A stretch of DNA of 5,764 nucleotides from Methylococcaceae bacterium. GTDB taxonomy: Bacteria; Pseudomonadota; Gammaproteobacteria; Methylococcales; Methylomonadaceae. Shown one piece after another: positions 1 to 5,764 of the stretch (position 1 is its first letter; the number at the start of each line of letters is the position of its first letter). The translations under genes and the position numbers were made by a program. The notes beneath the pieces are model-generated. The model did no database searches, was not told the origin of the DNA, and saw only the letters and a program-made list of their open reading frames with translations. The stretch lies in NCBI GenBank assembly GCA_030618325.1, contig JAUXDP010000208.1, forward strand, positions 1 through 5,764, in the 5' to 3' direction.

Positions 1-2262
1 TACATTCTGGTTTTAGGTTGGGCTGAAAAATATGAAGAACAATTGGTTGAAGCGAAAAATATTGATTTAACTAAAGCCCCTGTCTATGTGCTTGAAGCAG
101 TCGCTCGAACTAACCGTAAAAAAAGACAATTTAAAGAAAGTGAAAAACTATATCGCTTAGCCGTTCAAAAAATGCCGGATAGAATTCAATCCAAAATTGG
201 TTTGGCTCAGGTTCTGACGGATCAAAGAAATACCGATGAGGCATTAAAAGTTTTGTTGCCTTTAAAACAGAAAAATCCGCAGAATATCGATGTGTTTTCT
301 GCATTGGCGTATACCTACGAAACTAAAAAAAGTTGGTTTATGGCGTTAGCAACTTATGAACGGATCTTAAGTATTGACCCAAAGCATAGAGAAGCCAATA
401 GAAACCGCATTTTTATCTTGGATAAAATTGGTTCATCTTCGGTTGCGATGGCTCAAGCTAAACAATACGCAGCACTATTTAGCAAAGAGGAAATGGCTAA
501 AATTCGATGTAATAGGGCTGCCTTTATGGTGCGTGCCGGAAAAATTGGTCAGCGAGATGGCAGCCCTCGATTTAATGAAATTGATCAAGCGATAGCGCAT
601 ATTAAGGAAAATATTGAATATGCTAAAACGATGCCAGAACAAGCCTCAAAAGACTGGCAAACCAGAGCTAAGTTTGATTTGATCGTTGCATTGCACGACC
701 GCTACAACATGCAACAAGTGGTCGATCAATATCAGGAATTAAAACAACAAGATACAACAATCCCTGCTTATGTGTTATTTCCCGTTGCCAATGCTTATCT
801 TTATTTGCAAGAGCCTGAGAACGCGAGAGATTTATATCAGGTCGCACTAAAGCAAACAGCAGGTCAGAAAGAAACCGATCAGATTTTTTATGCCAAGATC
901 TCACATTACTTTGCCTTACTTGAAGCAGAGCAAAACGATCAGGCAACTGCTTGGATTGAAAAACTGGCAGCCAGTGAACCCATCAAGGTTAGCTATAGAA
1001 AAAAAGGTAAAAAACCCGCACGGAAAAAAGATAATTCACGAAAACTGACCGTAGAAATGTTATTGGCTATGGATCGCGCTTATAACGATGATTTACAAGA
1101 TGCTCAGAATCGCCTAGAAACATTGTTAAATATTGCACCTTACAATCAAGATATTAGAAACTCATTAGCTAATATTTATTATTGGCGAGGGTGGCCAAGA
1201 AAAGCGGAGAAACTCTATCAATTAGCGATGGTACAAGAGCCTGAGAGCACTGAAATTCAGATCAATCATATCCAAAACCTTGTTGAATTAAAAAAATACC
1301 CAGAAACTGAAGCAGAACTTGAAAGATTAAATGTGACACATTCACACCATCAAGAACTGCAAAGGCAAACTGAGCTATGGGATATCCATAATGGTTGGGA
1401 ATTTAGTTTTGAAGTTAACAGAGGCGAGAGCTCTGGTTCGCAAGAAGGTAGTAGAGATTTAAGTTTTGAAACTTATTTATTTGCAGCTCCAATTGCATAT
1501 AACTATCGACCTTTTTTACATTATAAATGGGCAGAAGGCTTATTTCCAGAAGGGAAGGGAGATGCTCATCGAGAAGGTGTGGGTTTTGAATATTCAATAC
1601 CCGACTGGTTGATTACTGCAGAGGTTCACCACAATATTTTTGCTAGTGATCGCTTTGGTGGACGGATAGCAGCCGAATATGCCTATGATGATTATTTGAG
1701 TTTCTCCGCAAGTTTTGATTCTTTAAGTGCAAACACGCCTTTGCGAGCATTAAGCAGCGATATTTATGCAAAATCATTTGATGCGGGTGTGAGCTATCGG
1801 ATTTCAGAGTCCAGACAGTTTAGGTTAAATGCTGGATATATGAATTTTAGTGATGGTAATGATCGGTATAGTGTCTCGGGTTCTTACTATGAGCGTTGGT
1901 TTACCAGTGCCCGGTATAAGTTTGCCACTGAGTTTGAAGCATATCATTCTGGAAACAACTCTGATGAAGGTCCCTATTATAGCCCCACCAAAGATTTGTC
2001 TTTTGGCGTGACTCTAAAAAACGAATACCTGACCTATCGAGATTATGATTTCACTATGCACCAGAATCTTAATGTCAATGTCGGGGGATATTGGCAAGAA
2101 CGTTTTGACACGGGTTTTGTTGGGACTATTTTATATGAACATCAGTGGAGTGCTTGGAACCAAGCCCACCTAGCTTATGGTATTACAGGGTTTAGTCGAT
2201 TATACGATGCTGATCGTGAAAAAGGCTGGGAAGCTTATTTGCGTCTTAATTGGAGATTTTAA
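1..2262 (+). CDS. pgaA: PgaA, outer-membrane PNAG export porin (5' end missing)
   Basis: PgaA (HmsH) exports partly deacetylated PNAG through the outer membrane. The reading frame is open from base 1, so the start codon and signal peptide lie outside the window. Compared from memory with E. coli PgaA (about 807 residues), roughly 70 residues are missing and 753 are visible. Visible residues about 28-127 form tandem TPR-like helical pairs, and further helical repeats run to about residue 450. These include the family motif RGWPR at residues 396-400. From about residue 460 (WDIHNGWEF) to the end, alternating aromatic and polar strands form a barrel of about 294 residues, matching the 16-stranded PgaA barrel. 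The barrel includes the FPEGKG segment (E. coli FSEGKG) and a YYSPTK segment (E. coli YYNPIK), and it ends in Phe (LNWRF), as outer-membrane proteins do. An unusual Lys/Arg-rich loop is encoded at 994-1044. pgaB begins one base after the stop codon. The family call is firm, from both domains and from operon context. Confidence 0.95.
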   Translation, partial: YILVLGWAEKYEEQLVEAKNIDLTKAPVYVLEAVARTNRKKRQFKESEKLYRLAVQKMPDRIQSKIGLAQVLTDQRNTDEALKVLLPLKQKNPQNIDVFSALAYTYETKKSWFMALATYERILSIDPKHREANRNRIFILDKIGSSSVAMAQAKQYAALFSKEEMAKIRCNRAAFMVRAGKIGQRDGSPRFNEIDQAIAHIKENIEYAKTMPEQASKDWQTRAKFDLIVALHDRYNMQQVVDQYQELKQQDTTIPAYVLFPVANAYLYLQEPENARDLYQVALKQTAGQKETDQIFYAKISHYFALLEAEQNDQATAWIEKLAASEPIKVSYRKKGKKPARKKDNSRKLTVEMLLAMDRAYNDDLQDAQNRLETLLNIAPYNQDIRNSLANIYYWRGWPRKAEKLYQLAMVQEPESTEIQINHIQNLVELKKYPETEAELERLNVTHSHHQELQRQTELWDIHNGWEFSFEVNRGESSGSQEGSRDLSFETYLFAAPIAYNYRPFLHYKWAEGLFPEGKGDAHREGVGFEYSIPDWLITAEVHHNIFASDRFGGRIAAEYAYDDYLSFSASFDSLSANTPLRALSSDIYAKSFDAGVSYRISESRQFRLNAGYMNFSDGNDRYSVSGSYYERWFTSARYKFATEFEAYHSGNNSDEGPYYSPTKDLSFGVTLKNEYLTYRDYDFTMHQNLNVNVGGYWQERFDTGFVGTILYEHQWSAWNQAHLAYGITGFSRLYDADREKGWEAYLRLNWRF
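2252..2256 (+). promoter_or_regulatory. Ribosome binding site of pgaB, inside the end of pgaA
   Basis: GGAGA lies 7 bases before the ATG at 2264. It is encoded by the Trp-Arg codons of the C-terminal Trp-Arg-Phe of PgaA, so the porin's C-terminal signature and the pgaB ribosome site share the same bases. This site decides the pgaB start in favour of 2264 and suggests that translation of pgaB is coupled to pgaA. Confidence 0.75.
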
Positions 2263-2263
2263 G

Positions 2264-3988
2264 ATGAATAAATTATATTTTTTTGTAGCTTTAGTTTTTT
2301 CATTAGTAAGTTTGCCTGTTAACGCGACTAAAAATGAGTTCATTTCTTTATGCTATCACGACATTGTTGAGGGTTTGACAGATAAACTTGATGTCGACCA
2401 AATGGCGGTGGGAACAGACAATTTAATCGCTCAATTTTCTTGGTTAAAAAAACATAATTATAATGTTATCAGTCTGCAAGATATCTTGGACGCTAAAAAC
2501 GGAAAAAAACCACTGCCAGAAAAAGCAGTTTTAATTACCTTTGATGATGGCTATCTTAGTGTTTACAAATATCTTTATCCGCTGTTAAAAATGTATGATT
2601 ACACTGCAGTAGTGGCAGTCGTCGGCAAGTGGCTATCATACAAACCTGGGGAGACAGTTACCTATGGAGATCATGATAAAAAGCCTAGAGATTTTTTTCT
2701 AAGTTGGGAACAGCTTCGGGAAATGCAAGACTCAGGTCATATCGAAATTGCCTCACACAGTTTTGATTTGCATCATGGAGAGTTAGGTAATCCACAAGGC
2801 AATGTGCAACCCGCGGCAACAACACGTACCTATAGCAAAAAAACAGGCCAATATGAAACGGATCAGGAATACTTCAATAGAATAAAAAATGATCTTAAAG
2901 TGAATTCAGACCTAATTGAAAAACATACGGGGGTTCGTCCTCGATCAATGGTTTGGCCTTATGGTGCTCATTCCAAGCAAACCAATGAAATTTCGGAAGA
3001 CCTTGGTATGCCTATTACCATGACCTTAAAGACTGGTAGAAACACCTTGGTTGATTTACCTGAGATTCGTCGTATTTTGATGATAAGTAATCCAACATTA
3101 AGTGACTTTGTTTACGAATTGGAGGAAGAAAAACCTCAGGAAAGTGTCGTGCGAGGGGTTCGAATCAATCTGGATGATATTTATGATAAAGACCCAAAAA
3201 AATTCAATAAAAATTTTGACAGGCTTCTAGATAGAATAAAAGAAATGAGAATAAATACAGTGTATTTATCAGCTTTTTCTGATTTAGATAATGACGGTTA
3301 TGCAGAAGCATTGTATTTTCCCAGTAAGTATTTGCCAGTTCGTGGAGATATATTAAACCGGGTTTCCTGGCAGATAGAAACGCGAGCAGGCGATCCAAAT
3401 CATATTAACGTTCATACGGTAATGCCAATTACATCATTTAAAAACCAGCATGGGCTTTTAAGTGAACAAGACATTATTGAGATTTATGGTGATGTGGCTA
3501 AATTTGCTTATGCAGAAGGTTTGTTGTTTGCGGATGAAAATGGCTATGGATCTGAGGGCTTTGTAAAGAAATTGGTAGATAAAGTTAAGTATTACCGCTC
3601 CCGAGTCAAAAAAACAGCTTTATCTTTGTCTGACAAAAAAGTGATTGATGCGGTAGGGAAAGCTGAATTTTGGCCAAAATTACAGCGTGATTACAATGGG
3701 TTTGTGATTAATGTTAATCCATTAAATGAGTCGCTGGAGACACATATAGATTCTCTATTGCATGCATTACCTAAAAATCAAAAGAATTTTGTGTTTGAAC
3801 TGCAAACAGTTGATAGAAAAACAGGCGAAAAAATTCCCGCAGATATTTTAAGTTCGGAGATTGATGTATTTCAAGACCGTAAAATTATACAACTTAGCCA
3901 TTTTCCTGATGATAATCCTGGGAACCATCCTCCAAAGGAACTAATAAAATCGAAAATTTCAATTCGTGATTTTCCTTTTGGTGATTAA
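2264..3988 (+). CDS. pgaB: PgaB, periplasmic PNAG N-deacetylase with a reduced C-terminal hydrolase-like domain
   Basis: PgaB (HmsF) removes some N-acetyl groups from PNAG in the periplasm, which is needed for export through PgaA. The protein is 574 residues; E. coli PgaB is about 672. Residues 1-21 look like an ordinary signal peptide ending VNA before Thr22, with no lipobox Cys, whereas E. coli PgaB is a lipoprotein. Residues about 25-285 are a carbohydrate esterase family 4 deacetylase. It has His32 in the CYHDI segment, the TFDDGY motif with Asp94 and Asp95, and the metal ligands His165 and His170 in SHSFDLHH, followed by WPYG at 231-234. All deacetylase key residues are present. Residues about 296-574 match the C-terminal domain (GH153), which binds and in some species cleaves deacetylated PNAG. 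It is shortened, and the catalytic motif reads FADE (422-425) where E. coli has FHDD, so cleavage activity is doubtful. The start at 2264 is chosen for its ribosome site and signal peptide. pgaC follows after 2 bases. Confidence 0.95.
   Translation: MNKLYFFVALVFSLVSLPVNATKNEFISLCYHDIVEGLTDKLDVDQMAVGTDNLIAQFSWLKKHNYNVISLQDILDAKNGKKPLPEKAVLITFDDGYLSVYKYLYPLLKMYDYTAVVAVVGKWLSYKPGETVTYGDHDKKPRDFFLSWEQLREMQDSGHIEIASHSFDLHHGELGNPQGNVQPAATTRTYSKKTGQYETDQEYFNRIKNDLKVNSDLIEKHTGVRPRSMVWPYGAHSKQTNEISEDLGMPITMTLKTGRNTLVDLPEIRRILMISNPTLSDFVYELEEEKPQESVVRGVRINLDDIYDKDPKKFNKNFDRLLDRIKEMRINTVYLSAFSDLDNDGYAEALYFPSKYLPVRGDILNRVSWQIETRAGDPNHINVHTVMPITSFKNQHGLLSEQDIIEIYGDVAKFAYAEGLLFADENGYGSEGFVKKLVDKVKYYRSRVKKTALSLSDKKVIDAVGKAEFWPKLQRDYNGFVINVNPLNESLETHIDSLLHALPKNQKNFVFELQTVDRKTGEKIPADILSSEIDVFQDRKIIQLSHFPDDNPGNHPPKELIKSKISIRDFPFGD
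3980..3984 (+). promoter_or_regulatory. Weak ribosome binding site of pgaC
   Basis: GGTGA, 6 bases before the ATG at 3991, is the only purine-rich match. It lies in the last codons of pgaB. It is weaker than the sites before pgaB and pgaD, so PgaC synthesis probably depends on ribosomes finishing pgaB two bases upstream. Confidence 0.45.
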
Positions 3989-3990
3989 TA

Positions 3991-5310
3991 ATGCCTGACT
4001 TTATTAGTATTGCAGATAATTTATCACAAGTGGCTCAGGCAGCTTTTATGAATGTAAGCCTGGAAAATTTTTTTTCAGGCTTATTTTACTTTGCATTTTT
4101 CTATCCCGTTTTTATGTCCTATGTCTGGATTTCAGGCGCATTAGTCTATTGGTGGCGGCGAGAGAGAGGTAAAACACATACGGTAGATTTTCCGCCAACA
4201 CTTTCAGAATATCCAGGTGTTTCTATTTTGGTTCCTTGCTTCAATGAATCTTTAATCGCTGAGGAAACTATTGCTTTTTTAATGAAACAAAATTACCCAA
4301 CCTTCGAAATCATAGCGATTAATGATGGTAGTTCGGATAATACTGCGGAAATTTTAGATGGGCTAGCTGAACGATATGAAAATGTTCGGGTTATTCAGTT
4401 TAAAGAAAACCAGGGAAAGGCAATGGCTTTGCGGGCAGGTGCTTTGCTTTCTCAATATGAATTCTTGATTTGCATTGATGGTGATGCTTTGCTTTCGCCT
4501 AATGCATCGACTTGGATTGTAAAACATTTTTTATCCAGTCCTCGGGTTGGGGCTGTAACGGGAAATCCAAGAATTCGTACCCGATCAACCTTATTAGGTC
4601 GCATCCAAGTGGGGGAGTTTTCCGCAGTCGTTGGGTTAATTAAAAGGGCACAGAGAATTTATGGGCGGCTGTTTAGTGTCTCAGGTGTGGTGACAGGGTT
4701 TCGAAAAGCCGCACTACATCGGGTTGGGTATTGGTCAATTGATATGATCACTGAAGATATAGATATTACCTGGAAATTACAAATGGATTACTGGGATATT
4801 CGATTTGAAGCCAATGCAACCTCTTGGATTTTAATGCCAGAAACACTTAAAGGCCTGTGGAATCAACGCTTACGTTGGGCGCAAGGTGGTGCTGAAGTGA
4901 TGATCCGTTACCTTGGTGGATTAATGAACTGGCGCTCAAGGCGCATGTGGCCAGTATTTATGGACTATTTTGCCAGTTTGTTATGGTCATATACCATCTT
5001 ATTTGTGTTTCTGCTATTTATATTTGGGCAGTTTATACCTTTACCAGAAATGCTGAAAGCTCATATTTATATGCCTGATTGGCTAGGACTACTTTTTGGG
5101 ATGACTTTTACTCTGCAGTTTGGTGTCAGTATGATGATTGATTCACGATACGAAAAAGATGTAGGGAAAATATATTATTGGTTAATCTGGTATCCGCTAG
5201 TGTACTGGTTAATTATTGTTGCTACAGCGATTGTCGCATTTCCAAAAGCGCTTTTTAAGCGAGGAGGCACGCGAGCAATTTGGACCAGCCCTGATAGAGG
5301 TTTGCGATGA
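3991..5310 (+). CDS. pgaC: PgaC, PNAG synthase, family 2 glycosyltransferase in the inner membrane
   Basis: PgaC (HmsR, IcaA-like) adds GlcNAc from UDP-GlcNAc in beta-1,6 linkage and, with PgaD, passes the chain across the inner membrane. The 439 residues match the usual length (E. coli about 441). One membrane helix (about 29-54) is followed by the basic WWRRERGK, placing the catalytic domain in the cytoplasm. Family 2 glycosyltransferase motifs are in order: VSILVPCFNE (77-86), NDGSSD (111-116), CIDGDALL with Asp163 and Asp165, TGNPRIRTRSTL (190-201), TEDID with Asp256, and QRLRW (292-296). Hydrophobic segments at about 324-348, 361-383 and 395-418 form the C-terminal membrane part. The protein ends in the family signature SPDRG. 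A KRAQRIYG segment with Arg222 matches the conserved basic stretch of E. coli PgaC. The synthase is known in E. coli to be activated by cyclic di-GMP through PgaC and PgaD together, so the same control is inferred here. The N-terminal helix found first in E. coli seems absent. Confidence 0.97.
   Translation: MPDFISIADNLSQVAQAAFMNVSLENFFSGLFYFAFFYPVFMSYVWISGALVYWWRRERGKTHTVDFPPTLSEYPGVSILVPCFNESLIAEETIAFLMKQNYPTFEIIAINDGSSDNTAEILDGLAERYENVRVIQFKENQGKAMALRAGALLSQYEFLICIDGDALLSPNASTWIVKHFLSSPRVGAVTGNPRIRTRSTLLGRIQVGEFSAVVGLIKRAQRIYGRLFSVSGVVTGFRKAALHRVGYWSIDMITEDIDITWKLQMDYWDIRFEANATSWILMPETLKGLWNQRLRWAQGGAEVMIRYLGGLMNWRSRRMWPVFMDYFASLLWSYTILFVFLLFIFGQFIPLPEMLKAHIYMPDWLGLLFGMTFTLQFGVSMMIDSRYEKDVGKIYYWLIWYPLVYWLIIVATAIVAFPKALFKRGGTRAIWTSPDRGLR
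4068..4075 (+). repeat. T8 homopolymer near the start of pgaC
   Basis: Eight consecutive T bases encode part of Asn-Phe-Phe-Ser (residues 26-29 of PgaC). Gain or loss of one T would shift the frame after about 27 codons and abolish the synthase. The tract lies at the start of the first membrane helix, where Phe codons are common, so it may be incidental. Confidence 0.6.
5296..5300 (+). promoter_or_regulatory. Ribosome binding site of pgaD, inside the end of pgaC
   Basis: AGAGG lies 6 bases before the ATG at 5307. It is encoded by the conserved Asp-Arg-Gly at the PgaC C-terminus. With the ATGA start/stop overlap, it points to coupled translation of the two synthase subunits, which fits their need to form one complex. 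Confidence 0.75.
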
Positions 5311-5764
5311 ATAAAAAGAAGCAGCAACCTCGACAGAAGTTGAATACAGTGAACTACCAAGATTTAATCATCAGCAACCCAGAAAACCAAGTACCGTGGA
5401 AGCGGGCGGTCTCTTTTCTGGTCACCTTGTTTTTTTGGGGGCTGTGGGTCTATTTGTGGACGCCTTTGCCAGGAATAGTATATAAGTTAAGTCAATCGGG
5501 CTTTGCTAATTTTTCTATGTACCCCGCCCCCTATGTCATTGTTTTTTTTTCTTTATTATCAGTGTTGGTAACGTGGCAACTAGGATGGCTAAATTACAAT
5601 CTAATAAGGTTTAAAAGTCGGGGGCGCCGTAAAGAACAATCATCCTTAAGTAATCAGGAGTTGGTTCAGTTTTTCACTGTTGATAATAGTAAACTGGATA
5701 ACTGGCAACAGAGTAAATGCCTTGTTATACAGCATAATGAAACAGGAGAAATACAGGAAATTGA
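5307..5764 (+). CDS. pgaD: PgaD, small membrane subunit of the PNAG synthase (3' end missing)
   Basis: The ATG overlaps the pgaC stop by 4 bases (ATGA). The frame stays open to the window end, giving 152 codons with no stop. PgaD (HmsS) is a two-helix inner-membrane protein that stabilises PgaC and, in E. coli, is needed with it for cyclic di-GMP activation. A basic, polar N-terminus (MNKKKQQPRQK) precedes hydrophobic helices at about 34-52 and 76-95. A Trp-x-x-Tyr-Asn-x-x-Arg-Phe segment (94-102) corresponds to the Tyr-Asn-x-x-Arg-Phe after helix 2 of E. coli PgaD. The tail near 136-150 (SKCLVIQHNETGEIQ) resembles the E. coli tail (MSVHFTSQGQIK). It is already longer than the E. coli protein (about 137 residues), mostly because of a longer N-terminus and loop, and probably ends soon after the window. 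The family is divergent, so the call rests on topology, tail similarity and position after pgaC. Confidence 0.88.
   Translation, partial: MNKKKQQPRQKLNTVNYQDLIISNPENQVPWKRAVSFLVTLFFWGLWVYLWTPLPGIVYKLSQSGFANFSMYPAPYVIVFFSLLSVLVTWQLGWLNYNLIRFKSRGRRKEQSSLSNQELVQFFTVDNSKLDNWQQSKCLVIQHNETGEIQEI
5542..5550 (+). repeat. T9 homopolymer within pgaD
   Basis: Nine consecutive T bases encode the Val-Phe-Phe-Ser part of the second membrane helix of PgaD (about residues 79-82). It is the longest single-base run noticed in the window. A one-base slip would cut the protein inside helix 2. Confidence 0.65.

Noticed and set aside
43..45. TTG at 43 as the start of the first gene
   Set aside because: The frame is open upstream to base 1, and the upstream residues (ILVLGWAEK) match the PgaA family around E. 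coli residue 72. The true start is outside the window.
374..595. Second plus-strand frame of 73 codons inside pgaA
   Set aside because: It is out of frame within the TPR region and has no family likeness or ribosome site.
668..946. Minus-strand open frame of 92 codons within pgaA
   Set aside because: It is a shadow of a well-supported gene, with no recognisable protein features. The other minus-strand frames at 1415-1597, 3204-3398 and 5175-5360 were rejected for the same reason.
2177..2263. Upstream in-frame ATG extending PgaB by 29 residues
   Set aside because: It would overlap the pgaA barrel and place a charged stretch before the signal peptide. The ATG at 2264 has a good ribosome site and begins directly with a signal peptide.
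3527..3988. Short PgaB C-terminus explained by a frameshift or premature stop
   Set aside because: Family landmarks continue in frame to the last residues, and pgaC starts 2 bases later as expected, so the gene end is natural.
4048..4050. Internal ATG (Met20) as an alternative pgaC start
   Set aside because: No convincing ribosome site precedes it, and it would leave a 59-base gap in an otherwise tightly packed operon. It remains possible because residues 1-19 are poorly conserved.
4930..4946. Paired GGCGC motifs in pgaC as a hairpin or operator
   Set aside because: They are two short direct copies within the coding sequence and do not form an extended inverted repeat.
5542..5550. T9 run as a terminator
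   Set aside because: No GC-rich inverted repeat precedes it, and the pgaD frame continues through it.

Overview
The window holds one gene cluster on the + strand: most of a pgaABCD operon (called hmsHFRS in Yersinia). The operon makes, deacetylates and exports the biofilm polysaccharide poly-beta-1,6-N-acetyl-D-glucosamine (PNAG/PGA). The AT-rich DNA, the outer-membrane porin and the PgaA-B-C-D gene order point to a Gram-negative, probably gammaproteobacterial host. Acinetobacter-like or other low-GC gammaproteobacteria are possible, but nothing here fixes the genus.

Layout: 1-2262 is pgaA without its 5' end (TPR domain followed by an outer-membrane beta-barrel). 2264-3988 is pgaB (periplasmic deacetylase with a shortened C-terminal glycoside-hydrolase-like domain). 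3991-5310 is pgaC (inner-membrane family 2 glycosyltransferase). 5307 to the window end is pgaD without its 3' end (small two-helix membrane subunit of the synthase). Junctions are very tight: a 1-base gap, a 2-base gap and a 4-base ATGA overlap. No stretch is non-coding beyond a few bases. The operon promoter lies upstream of the window, and any terminator lies downstream.

Together, PgaC and PgaD polymerise UDP-GlcNAc and move the chain across the inner membrane. PgaB removes some N-acetyl groups in the periplasm. The PgaA TPR region guides the chain and the PgaA barrel lets it out through the outer membrane.

The system itself is known. The departures from the E. coli version are the interesting part. 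PgaB has a C-terminal domain about 80-100 residues shorter, with the catalytic FHDD-type motif changed to FADE, so its hydrolase activity is probably lost. PgaB also lacks a lipobox. PgaA carries a strongly basic loop between TPR segments. PgaC appears to have one N-terminal membrane helix instead of two. pgaC and pgaD each contain a long T tract (T8 and T9) that could slip. All comparisons with E. coli proteins were made from memory, without an alignment tool.
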